From JADLHS01 sp044225555 (lineage in GTDB: Bacteria > Verrucomicrobiota > Verrucomicrobiia > Limisphaerales > JADLHS01): a DNA stretch of 64,000 nucleotides. The notes beneath the pieces were generated by a model. The model did not search any database and was not told where the DNA came from. It saw only the letters and a program-made list of their open reading frames with translations. The translations under genes and the position numbers were made by a program. How positions within the stretch are numbered: the stretch's first letter is position 1; every line of letters begins with the position of its first letter. Where the stretch lies: NCBI GenBank assembly GCA_044225555.1, contig JBGAIM010000011.1:1-64000 (forward strand), read 5' to 3'. Shown here one piece after another: positions 51,088 to 61,071 of this stretch.

Positions 51088-51297
51088 TCACTTCAACAAC
51101 CGCCCGGTTGACAAATCAAACGGCGTCAGTTGCAACTTCACTTTGTCGCCCGGCTTCACGCCGGCAAAATCTTTATTTGTCCGCCCCGCGGCGAACCCCA
51201 ACAACCGGTGGCCATTGGCCAGTTCCACCCGCCAAGTCCGCTCGGACAACACTTCGATCACGCGGCCTTCAACGCGGAAGGCATCTTCGCCGCGCAT
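51088..51297 (-). CDS. infA: Translation initiation factor IF-1
   Basis: The 69-residue S1/OB-fold protein reads MRGEDAFRVEGRVIEVL ... RVELANGHRLLGF ... PGDKVKLQLTPFDLSTGRLLK. It binds the ribosomal A site during initiation. Its 5' end overlaps the map gene by 40 nt. The N-terminus aligns with other IF-1 proteins, so the overlap is probably real. The usual Arg-rich centre is replaced by FAAGRTNKDF, a divergent loop. Confidence 0.92.
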   Translation of the reverse strand: MRGEDAFRVEGRVIEVLSERTWRVELANGHRLLGFAAGRTNKDFAGVKPGDKVKLQLTPFDLSTGRLLK

Positions 51298-52040
51298 GTC
51301 AAAATCTCCGGTTTGCCATCGGTGATCAAAACCGTATGCTCAAAATGGGCCGAGAGTGAACCATCTTGCGTCACCACTGTCCAGCCGTCTTTTAAGATCT
51401 TCACCTCGGGCCGGCCCGCGTTGACCATCGGCTCAATCGCAATCGTCATCCCCGGGCGCAACCGCTGGTTGCTTTTCGCATCCACGAAGTTGGGCACTTG
51501 CGGCTCTTCATGCATCGTCCGCCCCACGCCGTGCCCCACAAACTCGCGCACCACGCTGTAACCATTGCCCTCGACGTAGTCCTGGATCGCCCGCGAAATG
51601 TCCGTCACCCGGTTGCCGGAAACCGCCTGCGCAATCCCTTCCTGCAGCGACTGCTGCGTCACATCCATCAAGCGCTGCGCCGCCACCCCGCAACCGCCCA
51701 CCGCGATCGTCCGGGCCGTGTCGCCGATGTAACCCTTGTAAACCACCCCGCAGTCCACGCTCACAATGTCGCCGAAACGCAACTGCCGCTCGTTGGCCAT
51801 CCCGTGAACCACCTCGTCGTTTACCGAAATGCAGGTGTGACACGGAAACTTTCGGTAACCCAAAAAGGCGCTCTTGCCGCCATAAACCTTCATCCGTTCC
51901 GCTGCGTATTCATCCACCTGCCGCGTCGTTAAACCCGGCTTGATGAACGCCGCCAGATCATCCAGCACCGTCGCCGCCATCGCCCCTGCCGGTCGCATGA
52001 ACTCCAGGTCGCGCTCGGTTTTCAAAATCGGTCCGGACAT
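51258..52040 (-). CDS. map: Methionine aminopeptidase, type I
   Basis: The 260-residue metalloenzyme removes N-terminal Met from nascent proteins. Metal ligands are visible: Asp in IVSVDCGVVYKGYIGDTART (two Asp), His in GHGVGRTMHEEP, Glu in AIEPMVNAG and Glu in SAHFEHTVLIT. Located between secY and infA; adk, often here, is missing. Its 3' end overlaps infA by 40 nt. Confidence 0.97.
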   Translation of the reverse strand: MSGPILKTERDLEFMRPAGAMAATVLDDLAAFIKPGLTTRQVDEYAAERMKVYGGKSAFLGYRKFPCHTCISVNDEVVHGMANERQLRFGDIVSVDCGVVYKGYIGDTARTIAVGGCGVAAQRLMDVTQQSLQEGIAQAVSGNRVTDISRAIQDYVEGNGYSVVREFVGHGVGRTMHEEPQVPNFVDAKSNQRLRPGMTIAIEPMVNAGRPEVKILKDGWTVVTQDGSLSAHFEHTVLITDGKPEILTCAAKMPSALKAA

Positions 52041-52079
52041 TCAAAATCCCGAATATTATACGGACCAGGAAAACGATTC

Positions 52080-53498
<1,419 letters not shown>

Positions 53499-53517
53499 GA
53501 TTCGCAGCGAAACCCGA

Positions 53518-53991
53518 TTATCCCTTGGCCGTCGGGGCCTTCGCGCCACCAACGACTTCGCATTTGCCACCCTTCGCTTCGATCTTCGACTTCGCCGAAG
53601 CGCTGAAAGCGTGAACCGCCACGGTGAGTTTCTTGGTCAACTCGCCGTCGCCGAGCACCTTGACTCCGTCGCCACGCCCATTGACCAGGCCGGCCTCGCG
53701 CAACGCGGCTTCGTCCACCTTGGCGCCGTCAGCAAACACATTGAGCGCCTCGATGTTGACCGGGAGGTAGCGGGTGCCAAAGCGGACGTTGTTGAAGCCG
53801 CGCTTGGGAATACGGCGGATGAGCGGCATCTGGCCGCCTTCGAAACCGATGCGGATGGAACTGCCGGAGCGCGCGGTCTGCCCCTTGCCACCGCGACCGG
53901 CTGTCTTGCCGTGGCCGCTGGATTCACCCTGACCAAGGCGCTTGCGACGATGCTTAGCGCCGGGACGGGGTTTCAGATCGTGTAGTCGCAT
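53518..53991 (-). CDS. rplO: Ribosomal protein L15
   Basis: 157 residues beginning MRLHDLKPRPGAKHRRKRLGQG with the Gly-rich GHGKTAGRGGKGQ segment and IGFEGGQMPLIRRIPKRGF. It follows rpsE by 5 nt, so rpmD (L30), normally between them, is absent. Confidence 0.97.
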   Translation of the reverse strand: MRLHDLKPRPGAKHRRKRLGQGESSGHGKTAGRGGKGQTARSGSSIRIGFEGGQMPLIRRIPKRGFNNVRFGTRYLPVNIEALNVFADGAKVDEAALREAGLVNGRGDGVKVLGDGELTKKLTVAVHAFSASAKSKIEAKGGKCEVVGGAKAPTAKG

Positions 53992-53996
53992 AAAAA

Positions 53997-54644
53997 TTAG
54001 TTCGCGGTCGGCGCCACGGGAGCTTCGACCTTCTTGATCTCAAGGCCACGGCTCCGGTAGATGCTCTCGCGCATCCGGAGTTTCAACAAACCATTCAAGG
54101 TGGCCTTGACCACGTTGGCCGCGTTCTTCGAGCCGAGCGACTTCGTCAGAATGTCGCGCACGCCGGCGGACTCCAGCACGGCCCGAACTGTCTTGCCCGC
54201 GATGATGCCTGTGCCGGGCGAGGCCGGGCGCAGCAAAATACGCGCGCCGTCGAATTCGGAAAAAACTTCGTGCGGAATCGTGGCGTCCTTGAGCGACACC
54301 GACGTCATCTGGCGACGCGCCAGTTCGCCACCACGGCGAATGGCGTCCGCGACTTCCGCCGCCTTGCCCAGCGCCACGCCCACGCGACCTTTCTTGTCGC
54401 CGACAACGACAAGCGCGCTGAATTTGAAACGGCGTCCACCCTTCACCACTTTGGACGAGCGGTTGATAAACACCACCTTCTCGACGAGTTCCTCGCCGGA
54501 CTGTCCATCGAAGGACATTTCGGGGGCTTCACTGCCGCGACCCCGCCGGCCGCGACCACCGCCGCCACCGCCACCGCGGAATCCGCGTTGGGGAGGTTGG
54601 GGGGGTTGTCCTTCGCCACCACTCTTAGTTATTTCCTCAGCCAC
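53997..54644 (-). CDS. rpsE: Ribosomal protein S5 with Gly/Arg-rich N-terminal extension
   Basis: 215 residues against a usual ~165. Residues 1-45 form a low-complexity RGG-like tail (GFRGGGGGGGRGRRGRG). The S5 core follows (LVEKVVFINRSSKVVKGGRRF ... VALGKAAEVADAIRRG ... LRPASPGTGIIAG). Start at ATG 54644, 24 nt after rplR. Confidence 0.96.
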   Translation of the reverse strand: MAEEITKSGGEGQPPQPPQRGFRGGGGGGGRGRRGRGSEAPEMSFDGQSGEELVEKVVFINRSSKVVKGGRRFKFSALVVVGDKKGRVGVALGKAAEVADAIRRGGELARRQMTSVSLKDATIPHEVFSEFDGARILLRPASPGTGIIAGKTVRAVLESAGVRDILTKSLGSKNAANVVKATLNGLLKLRMRESIYRSRGLEIKKVEAPVAPTAN

Positions 54645-54668
54645 AGTATCGTTTCTCCTGCTTGCTTG

Positions 54669-55034
54669 TTAAAACTTGAGGCCGGCCTCGCGCGCGGCAT
54701 CTGCCAGCGCCTTGACCTTGCCGTGATAACGCGCGCCCCCGCGATCAAACACCACTTCCTTGATTCCCTTGTCCAGCGCGGCTTTCGCCGCCGTGCTGCC
54801 CACGGTCTTGGCGTTCGCCACATTCGCACAGGACTTGTTCTTGACCGCCGCGCCCTTGGCCCGCGTCGAGGCCGCAACGAGCGTCTTGCCCGCCGCGTCA
54901 TCAATGAACTGCACGTAGATGTGCGCACTGGTGAAGCACACGCTCATGCGCGGGCGCTCATTCGTGCCGGTGACCTTTTTCCGGACGCGCCAGTGGCGCA
55001 ATTGCTGGAGCCGATGTTTCTTTCGAGTTTGCAT
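54669..55034 (-). CDS. rplR: Ribosomal protein L18
   Basis: 121 residues: RHWRVRKKVTGTNERPRMSV and VFDRGGARYHGKVKALADAAREAGLKF, both typical. Binds 5S rRNA. Located between rplF and rpsE. Confidence 0.97.
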   Translation of the reverse strand: MQTRKKHRLQQLRHWRVRKKVTGTNERPRMSVCFTSAHIYVQFIDDAAGKTLVAASTRAKGAAVKNKSCANVANAKTVGSTAAKAALDKGIKEVVFDRGGARYHGKVKALADAAREAGLKF

Positions 55035-55075
55035 TTGTTCGGGCCACGGATTTGGCCGTGACGATAAATCAATTG

Positions 55076-55612
55076 TTACTGAACGGTCTTGCCTTCCTTG
55101 CGCGTGACATGTTCGCCCGCGTAACGCACCCCTTTGCCCTTGTATGGCTCGGGCGGATAATAGGCACGAATCTCGGAGGCCACCTTCCCCACCATGTGCT
55201 TGTCCGGGCCTTCAATGGTCAGCTTGGTGTTTTCTTCCACCGTCACCTTGACCTGGTCGGGAATGGTGTAATTAATCGGGTGCGAGTAACCCAGGCTGAG
55301 GTTTACCACCTTGCCCTGCACCGCGGCTTTGAAACCGACCCCCTGAATCTCGAGCTTCTTCATGAAGCCATCGGTCACACCTTTGACCATGTTGTTCACC
55401 AGCGCCCGGCTGAGTCCATGCAACGCCTTCGCCTGCGCGTCCTCGCCCTCGCGGCTCACGACGACCTTGCCGTCCTGCACCTTGAGGCTAGTGCGCTTGG
55501 GCAATTCCCAGTCGAGCTTGCCCTTCGGCCCTTCGACATGAACTTTCTGCCCTTTGACCTCGACCTTGACTTTGGCCGGAATGGCAATCGGTTGTTTTCC
55601 AATTCGTGACAT
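55076..55612 (-). CDS. rplF: Ribosomal protein L6
   Basis: 178 residues beginning MSRIGKQPIAIPAKVKVEVKG, with two L6 domains and the C-terminal signature PPEPYKGKGVRYAGEHVTRKEGK. Normal length. Confidence 0.97.
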   Translation of the reverse strand: MSRIGKQPIAIPAKVKVEVKGQKVHVEGPKGKLDWELPKRTSLKVQDGKVVVSREGEDAQAKALHGLSRALVNNMVKGVTDGFMKKLEIQGVGFKAAVQGKVVNLSLGYSHPINYTIPDQVKVTVEENTKLTIEGPDKHMVGKVASEIRAYYPPEPYKGKGVRYAGEHVTRKEGKTVQ

Positions 55613-55633
55613 GGCTCGTAATTCCTTAAATCG

Positions 55634-56023
55634 TTACCAGACGTAGCAGAGCAATTCGCCCCCAAGGTTCTTTTTCTTGGCCTGCGTGCCCGTCATCAAA
55701 CCTTCCGAGGTGGAAACCACCGCCACCCCCAGCCCCCCCAGCACGCGGGGAATCTCGGTCGAACCGACATAACGGCGCAAACCGGGCGAGCTGACACGCT
55801 TCAAACCCTCGATCACGTTCTTCTTGCCTTCGTACTTGAGCTTCAGCTTGATCGTCTTTTTCGGCGCCTTGCCATCCACCGCGACGTCGGCGATATAGCC
55901 TTCCTTCTTCAGGATGTTCGCGATGCTTTCCTTGATGCGCGAATGCGGAAGCTCCACCGTCGGCAGCAGGGCCCGGCTCGCGTTGCGGATGCGGGTCAAC
56001 ATGTCGGAAATCGGATCAATCAT
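55634..56023 (-). CDS. rpsH: Ribosomal protein S8
   Basis: 129 residues beginning MIDPISDMLTRIRNASRA and ending with GLMTGTQAKKKNLGGELLCYVW. A primary 16S-binding protein; in E. coli it represses the spc operon. Confidence 0.97.
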   Translation of the reverse strand: MIDPISDMLTRIRNASRALLPTVELPHSRIKESIANILKKEGYIADVAVDGKAPKKTIKLKLKYEGKKNVIEGLKRVSSPGLRRYVGSTEIPRVLGGLGVAVVSTSEGLMTGTQAKKKNLGGELLCYVW

Positions 56024-56065
56024 ATCAGTCTCTCAGTCTTAATCTGCTTCGTGGTCTTAATCCGC

Positions 56066-56335
56066 TCACCAACTCGCCTTGGTCACGCCCGGAATCAAAC
56101 CATTCAACGCGGCCTCACGGAACGTCAGACGCGAACAGCCGAACTTGCGCATGTAGGCATGACGACGGCCGCTCATCGAGCAGCGGTTCACCAGGCGCGT
56201 TGGACTCGCGTCGCGCGGTAACTTCGCCAGACCGGCGTAATCACGCTTCGCCTTCAACTCCGCGCGCTTCGCGGCGTATTTCTTCACCGTTGCTGCCTTG
56301 CGCTTGTTGCGCTCCAACCATGCCATCTTTGCCAT
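56066..56335 (-). CDS. rpsN: Ribosomal protein S14, zinc-free type
   Basis: 89 residues ending RCSMSGRRHAYMRKFGCSRLTFREAALNGLIPGVTKASW-type signature (LIPGVTKASW). No CxxC pairs, so this is the long zinc-independent form. Between rplE and rpsH. Confidence 0.96.
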   Translation of the reverse strand: MAKMAWLERNKRKAATVKKYAAKRAELKAKRDYAGLAKLPRDASPTRLVNRCSMSGRRHAYMRKFGCSRLTFREAALNGLIPGVTKASW

Positions 56336-56347
56336 AAAATATTTCGG

Positions 56348-56890
56348 TTACTTGTCCGCGAACGGAAATCCCATGCTCTTCAACAAATCCAGCGCCTGCG
56401 CGTCCGTCGGCGCACTCGTGACAATCGTCACATCCATCCCCTGCTGGCGCTTGATCTTGTCCAGCTCGATCTCCGGGAAGATCGTCTGGTCGCCGATGCC
56501 GAACGTGTAGTTGCCGCGGCCATCGAACTTGCGCGGTGACAAACCGCGAAAGTCCCGGATCCGCGGCAGCGTCACCGAGACGAGCCGGTCAAAGAACTCA
56601 TACATCGCGTCCTTCCGCAACGTCACGCGGCAGCCGATCGGCTGGTTCTCGCGCAACTTGAAGTTGGCGATGCTGTGGCGCGACTTGCTGATGGCCGGCT
56701 TGCGGCCCGTGATCAATGTGAGATCCTTGGCCGCATCCTCCACCGCCCCCTTTTCAAGCGACGCGCTCACGCCCATGTTCACCACGATCTTCTCCATCCG
56801 CGGAATCTGGTGGACGTTGGCGTAATTGTGCTTCGCCTTCAGGGCGGGCACCACCTCATTGACGTACTTGCTGTAAAGTCTGGCTTTCAT
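56348..56890 (-). CDS. rplE: Ribosomal protein L5
   Basis: 180 residues: YANVHQIPRMEKIVVNMGVS near the start, ALITGRKP-like LITGRKPAISKSRHSIANFKL, and NYTFGIGDQTIFPEIE. Binds 5S rRNA and contacts P-site tRNA. Confidence 0.97.
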   Translation of the reverse strand: MKARLYSKYVNEVVPALKAKHNYANVHQIPRMEKIVVNMGVSASLEKGAVEDAAKDLTLITGRKPAISKSRHSIANFKLRENQPIGCRVTLRKDAMYEFFDRLVSVTLPRIRDFRGLSPRKFDGRGNYTFGIGDQTIFPEIELDKIKRQQGMDVTIVTSAPTDAQALDLLKSMGFPFADK

Positions 56891-56936
56891 TTTTCAGTGT
56901 CACGGTTTTGGCCGTAACTTAAATTTTAAATCTTGA

Positions 56937-57218
56937 TTACGCCTTCGCTTCGCTGGTTGTTCCCCCGCGTTTGGCGGCGCGCGCATCGAAGGCGGCAGCG
57001 CTCATCACATTCGAGATATGAACCGAGCCTTCCTTCTCGACAATCGCCCCCTGCGGATGCTGCTGGCTCTTGCGCGTGTGGCGTTTGATCATCGCCACGC
57101 CCTCGACAATGACGCGCTCCTTCTTGGGCAGCACCGAGATGATGCGACCGCGCTTGCCCTTGTTCGAGCCGGACAGGACCACGACCTCGTCGTTTTTCTT
57201 AACGTGAAATCTCTTCAT
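56937..57218 (-). CDS. rplX: Ribosomal protein L24
   Basis: 93 residues with the KOW motif (KKNDEVVVLSGSNKGKRGRI) and RHTRKSQQHPQGAIVEKEG. An initiator of 50S assembly. Begins 4 nt after the rplN stop. Confidence 0.96.
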   Translation of the reverse strand: MKRFHVKKNDEVVVLSGSNKGKRGRIISVLPKKERVIVEGVAMIKRHTRKSQQHPQGAIVEKEGSVHISNVMSAAAFDARAAKRGGTTSEAKA

Positions 57219-57222
57219 AACT

Positions 57223-57588
57223 TCAAATCACTTCCGGCGCCAGCGAGATGATCTTCATGAACTTCTTGTCGCGCAGTTCGCGGGCAACCGGTCCAAAGAT
57301 GCGCGTGCCCTTCGGATTCTCCTCGGCGTCAATGATCACGCACGCATTGCTGTCAAACTTCAGATACGAACCGTCGCTGCGCCGGATGATCTGCCGGGTG
57401 CGCACGACCACGGCGTTGTGGACCTCGCCTTTTTTCACCTGGCCATCCGGGGCGGCGACCTTGATGTGAACTTTGATCACGTCGCCAATACCGGCATACG
57501 TCTGGTTCTTGCCCAGCACGCCAATGTTCCAGGCAACCTTTGCGCCGGTATTGTCGGCCACATCCAGATGAGAACGGACTTGTAACAT
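57223..57588 (-). CDS. rplN: Ribosomal protein L14
   Basis: 121 residues beginning MLQVRSHLDVADNTGAKVAW and ending ELRDKKFMKIISLAPEVI, highly typical. Confidence 0.97.
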   Translation of the reverse strand: MLQVRSHLDVADNTGAKVAWNIGVLGKNQTYAGIGDVIKVHIKVAAPDGQVKKGEVHNAVVVRTRQIIRRSDGSYLKFDSNACVIIDAEENPKGTRIFGPVARELRDKKFMKIISLAPEVI

Positions 57589-57597
57589 AAAATTTTA

Positions 57598-57900
57598 TCA
57601 GGCGGCCACGCGTTCCACGCCGCTGCTCTTTTCCACCACTGCCACTAGCCGCCAGCGCTTAAGCTTGGACAGTGGGCGGGTTTCTTCGATGCGCACAATG
57701 TCGCCGACTTTTGCCTCGGCCTTCTCGTCGTGCGCGTAAAGTTTCTTGTAGGCGGTCACCACCTTCTTGAACTGCGGATGCGGGAAGCGCCGCTGCACGC
57801 GCACCACGATGGTCTTCGCCATCTTGTTCGAGATTACGTCGCCGACACGCTCCTTGCGCGTGCCGCGTTTTTCCACCGTTGAATTCACAGTTTCAGCCAT
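57598..57900 (-). CDS. rpsQ: Ribosomal protein S17
   Basis: 100 residues: RKERVGDVISNKMAKTIVV, then RFPHPQFKKVVTAYKKLYAHDEK and IEETRPLSKLKRWRLV, the S17 signature. About 15 residues longer than usual at the N-terminus. Confidence 0.96.
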   Translation of the reverse strand: MAETVNSTVEKRGTRKERVGDVISNKMAKTIVVRVQRRFPHPQFKKVVTAYKKLYAHDEKAEAKVGDIVRIEETRPLSKLKRWRLVAVVEKSSGVERVAA

Positions 57901-57911
57901 ACTCGGTCAGA

Positions 57912-58118
57912 TTAAGCCGTTTTCTTGCCCGCCTTGCGCACTTGCGACGCGCGCGTTTCGAGACGCGCAATGTCGCGCCGCAACGTCCGCAGGCGGGCGG
58001 GCTTTTCCAGCGTCGCACTCGCCTGCTGCAAACGCAGGTTGAACATTTCCTGGCGCAGGTCCCGGCTCTTCGCTGCCGCCTCGACCTCCGTCATGTCTTT
58101 GATTTCCGAAAATTTCAT
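57912..58118 (-). CDS. rpmC: Ribosomal protein L29
   Basis: ATG 58118 (MKFSEIKDMTEVEAAAKSRD) gives a 68-residue L29 with LRQEMFNLRLQQASATLEKPARLR; the ORF to 58217 overlaps rplP. It lies near the exit tunnel in the ribosome. Standard order rplP-rpmC-rpsQ. Confidence 0.95.
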   Translation of the reverse strand: MKFSEIKDMTEVEAAAKSRDLRQEMFNLRLQQASATLEKPARLRTLRRDIARLETRASQVRKAGKKTA

Positions 58119-58134
58119 AAACTTTTTCCTGCGC

Positions 58135-58557
58135 TCAGGCGCTGTGCTGGTGGCGCGAGATGAACTTGGTCTTGATCGGCAGCTTCGATGCCGCCAGCCG
58201 CAGACAGTCGCGGGCAATCGCCTCGGTCACACCGTCCACTTCAAAGAGCACGTTCGCCGGCCGAATCACCGCCACCCAGCCTTCGAGCGGCGCCTTGCCC
58301 TTGCCCATGCGCGTTTCCAGCGGCTTCTTCGTAAAGGATTTTTGCGGGAAGATGCGGATCCACAGCTTGCCGTGGCGCTTCATCTCACGGGAGATGGCCA
58401 CGCGCGCCGACTCGATCTGCTTGCTGTCCATCCAGCAGCGCTCCAGCGCCATCAACCCGTACTCGCCAAACGCCACCGTGTTGCCGTTGTGCGCCAGGCC
58501 GGCGCGGCTCCCGCGGTGCATTTTGCGGTACTTCACTCTCTCGGGCATCATCGCCAT
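58135..58557 (-). CDS. rplP: Ribosomal protein L16
   Basis: 140 residues beginning MAMMPERVKYRKMHRGSRAG, with WIRIFPQKSFTKKPLETRMGKGKG-like segment and WVAVIRPANVLFEVDGV. Met4 is an alternative start matching most L16 proteins. Contacts the A-site region of 23S rRNA. Confidence 0.97.
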   Translation of the reverse strand: MAMMPERVKYRKMHRGSRAGLAHNGNTVAFGEYGLMALERCWMDSKQIESARVAISREMKRHGKLWIRIFPQKSFTKKPLETRMGKGKAPLEGWVAVIRPANVLFEVDGVTEAIARDCLRLAASKLPIKTKFISRHQHSA

Positions 58558-58580
58558 AACAAATTCCTCTTCCTAAATTA

Positions 58581-59258
58581 TTAGTTGGCTCCCAGCTCAA
58601 CCGTCGCCGGCTGTTGCTGTTCCTTCTTCTGCGGCTTGTTCTCGCCTTTGCAGATCCAGCATTTGATGCCGAGCTTGCCATACACCGTGTTGGCTTCGGC
58701 AAAACCGTAGTCAATGTTTGCGCGCAGCGTGTGCAACGGCACGCGGCCCCAGTGATACTTCTCCACGCGGGCGAGTTCCGCCCCACCGAGCCGGCCGGCG
58801 CAACGAATCTTGATGCCGTCCGCGCCAAAATCCTTCGCCGTCTGCAAGGCCTTCTTCATCGCGCGACGGAATGACACCCGGCGCTCCAGTTGCAGTGCGA
58901 CGTTTTCCGCCACGAGCTGGGCATCAATTTCCGGAGACTTGATCTCCATGATGTCCACGTAAATCTCCTTGCCCGTCATCTTGCTCAATTCTTCCTTGAG
59001 CTTGTCAATTTCCGAACCCTTGCGACCAATGACCACGCCGGGGCGGGCGGTTAGAATCGTAATGCGGCAGCGGCTCGCCGCGCGCTCGATCAAAATCTTC
59101 GGGACCGAAGCTGTCTCCAGCTTCTTCTTGAGGATGTCGCGAATCTTGCGGTCTTCGGCCAGCAAGGTGCCGAATTCCTTCTTGGGCGAATACCACTTCG
59201 AGCGCCAGTCCTTGTTGACACCGACGCGCAGACCGATTGGATTGGTTTTTTGTCCCAT
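58581..59258 (-). CDS. rpsC: Ribosomal protein S3
   Basis: 225 residues: MGQKTNPIGLRVGVNKDWRS, KH domain with RPGVVIGRKGSEIDKLKEEL, and SFRRAMKKALQTAKDFGADG. Short Gln-rich C-terminal tail (KKEQQQPATVELGAN). Confidence 0.97.
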   Translation of the reverse strand: MGQKTNPIGLRVGVNKDWRSKWYSPKKEFGTLLAEDRKIRDILKKKLETASVPKILIERAASRCRITILTARPGVVIGRKGSEIDKLKEELSKMTGKEIYVDIMEIKSPEIDAQLVAENVALQLERRVSFRRAMKKALQTAKDFGADGIKIRCAGRLGGAELARVEKYHWGRVPLHTLRANIDYGFAEANTVYGKLGIKCWICKGENKPQKKEQQQPATVELGAN

Positions 59259-59262
59259 ACTT

Positions 59263-59595
59263 TTACTCGTCCGACAAAGTGATCTTGATGTGACAGCGAC
59301 GCTTGATGATTGGACCAGCCGAACCGCGCGCCTTGGGAGTGAACCGTCTCATGGAAGTCGCCGTGCCCGCCACCGCTTCCTTCACCGTCAAGGTCTCCGG
59401 TTTGACCTTGTTGTTGTTCTCGGCATTGGCAATGGCCGAATTCAACGTCTTGGCCACAAAGCGCGCCGACTTGCGCGTGACGAATTGCAGCACCGCCTGC
59501 GCTTCGAGAGCCGGCAAGCCCTGAATCTGTCGCACGACCTCCCGCATCTTCTGCGCGGACATCGGCACGTTTTTCATGATGGAATGGACTTGCAT
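59263..59595 (-). CDS. rplV: Ribosomal protein L22
   Basis: 110 residues: PMSAQKMREVVRQIQGLPALEA and the C-terminal RRFTPKARGSAGPIIKRRCHIKI, the L22 exit-tunnel hairpin signature. Only 2-4 nt from both neighbours. Confidence 0.97.
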   Translation of the reverse strand: MQVHSIMKNVPMSAQKMREVVRQIQGLPALEAQAVLQFVTRKSARFVAKTLNSAIANAENNNKVKPETLTVKEAVAGTATSMRRFTPKARGSAGPIIKRRCHIKITLSDE

Positions 59596-59597
59596 GA

Positions 59598-59879
59598 CTA
59601 TTTCGCCTCCGCCTTGGCCGTGTGCGCGCCGTGCTTCTTGAACGTGCGCGTCGGTGAAAATTCACCGAGCCGGTGGCCGACCATGTTTTCCGTCACGAAG
59701 ACGGGGTTGAAAATCTTGCCGTTATGCACCGTGAACGTCATCCCCACGAACTCGGGCGTGATCATCGAGCGCCGCGACCAGGTCTTGATCGGCGTCTTGG
59801 AATTCGTGCTCTTCGCCTTCTGGATTTTGTCCAGCAGGTGACCCTCAATAAACGGACCTTTTTTAATCGAGCGACCCAT
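59598..59879 (-). CDS. rpsS: Ribosomal protein S19
   Basis: 93 residues: MGRSIKKGPFIEGHLLDKIQ, TWSRRSMITPEFVGMTFTVHNG and HRLGEFSPTRTFKKHG, all typical of S19. Confidence 0.97.
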   Translation of the reverse strand: MGRSIKKGPFIEGHLLDKIQKAKSTNSKTPIKTWSRRSMITPEFVGMTFTVHNGKIFNPVFVTENMVGHRLGEFSPTRTFKKHGAHTAKAEAK

Positions 59880-59885
59880 AATCGT

Positions 59886-60740
59886 TTACTTGTTCTTCAT
59901 CGGACGGCCATCGCGGCGCACCACGATGAAGCGATTGGAAATCTTCTTCTTGTCCCGCGTGCGATAGCCCTTCGCCAGCAAGCCCCACGGCGAGGTTAAT
60001 TGCTGCCAGCCACCACCACCCTTGGATTTACCAGCACCACCACCGTTCGGATGGTCCACCGGATTGCGCACCACACCGCGGTTGATCGGGCGAATGCCCC
60101 GATGCCGCGAGCGACCCGCCTTGCCGAGAATCACATTCTCGTGCTCGGTATTGCCCACCTGACCGATGGTCGCATAGCACTCCTCGCTGACCTTGCGAAT
60201 TTCGCCGGAAGGCAGGCGCAATTGGGCGTAGCCTTCGTCCCGCGACATCAACGTCGCCGAACCACCCGCCGTGCGCACCATCTGGCCACCGCGACCGGGA
60301 GTAAGTTCAATATTGTGAATGGCAGAGGCGAGTGGGATCACCCTGAGCGGCAGCGCATTGCCGATTTCCGGAGGCGCCGTCGGCCCACTCATGATTTTAC
60401 CGCCGACCTGAATGCCCACGGGCGCGATGATGTAACGCTTCTCGCCGTCCTTGTATTGGAGCAAGGCCAAGCGAGCCGTTCGGATCGGATCATACTCAAT
60501 CGCCAGCACCGAGGCTTCGACCCCGTGCTTGTTGCGCTTGAAATCCACGATGCGGAATTTCTGCTTGTGGCCGCCGCCGATGCCGCGCGCGGTGGCGCGA
60601 CCATACATGTTGCGTCCGCCGGTCTTCTTGCGAATCTCGACCAGGCTCTTCTCCGGCTTGGACTTCGTGATGTCGCTGAAATCAGCGAACGTCACGTAGC
60701 GCAGAGACGGCGTTAGCGGTCTAAATGTTTTAACTGGCAT
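59886..60740 (-). CDS. rplB: Ribosomal protein L2
   Basis: ATG 60740 (MPVKTFRPLTPSLRYVTFAD) gives a 284-residue L2; the ORF to 60782 is only a leader extension. Signatures: GGGHKQKFRIVDFKRNK, RSRHRGIRPINRGVVRNPVDHP and GGGAGKSKGGGG. Required for peptidyl-transferase centre assembly. It is the first gene of the cluster here; rpsJ, rplC, rplD and rplW do not precede it. Confidence 0.97.
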   Translation of the reverse strand: MPVKTFRPLTPSLRYVTFADFSDITKSKPEKSLVEIRKKTGGRNMYGRATARGIGGGHKQKFRIVDFKRNKHGVEASVLAIEYDPIRTARLALLQYKDGEKRYIIAPVGIQVGGKIMSGPTAPPEIGNALPLRVIPLASAIHNIELTPGRGGQMVRTAGGSATLMSRDEGYAQLRLPSGEIRKVSEECYATIGQVGNTEHENVILGKAGRSRHRGIRPINRGVVRNPVDHPNGGGAGKSKGGGGWQQLTSPWGLLAKGYRTRDKKKISNRFIVVRRDGRPMKNK

Positions 60741-61071
60741 AAAATTAATGATTCCCAGTTGAACAACTCGAAGAGCTGGCAAACCATCATTCCTGTTCCC
60801 GCTGTGGGAATCAGTTATCGGCTTGCGATAAAACTGGCCCGTTCGTTTTCAGGCGAAAGGGACGCAGAGACTAGCAGGTGAAAGTCCGTGTGCAAGCGAT
60901 TTTTTGAAGATTTTTTGGTGCTCCAAAATCCGGCTTTTGGAGCGCGGCTCTGTCAGAAACTAGTCGCAGCAACCACAGCAAGCGAACAGAACGTGACAAG
61001 TGGAATGCGCCTACGCTGGTGGCCGTGCGCAAGCACCTGCGGCGGGCGCTCCCGCACGCAACCGCGCTCCG
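60741..61071. other. 331-nt leader between the HtrA-like gene and rplB
   Basis: No gene is seen. It should contain the promoter and 5' leader of the rplB-rplQ cluster. The only clear structure is a 9-bp hairpin GCTCCAAAA/TTTTGGAGC at 60920-60943, flanked by two T-rich runs on the plus strand (A-rich on the minus strand), so it is not a simple minus-strand terminator. Confidence 0.55.
60920..60943. repeat. 9-bp inverted repeat in the rplB leader
   Basis: Perfect arms GCTCCAAAA (60920-60928) and TTTTGGAGC (60935-60943) around a 6-nt loop TCCGGC. Possible leader regulatory hairpin or fragment of a dispersed palindromic element. Confidence 0.6.

Noticed and set aside
60920..60943. Hairpin before rplB as a terminator of an upstream minus-strand gene
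   Set aside because: On the minus strand the stem is followed by A-rich, not T-rich, sequence; kept only as a structural repeat.
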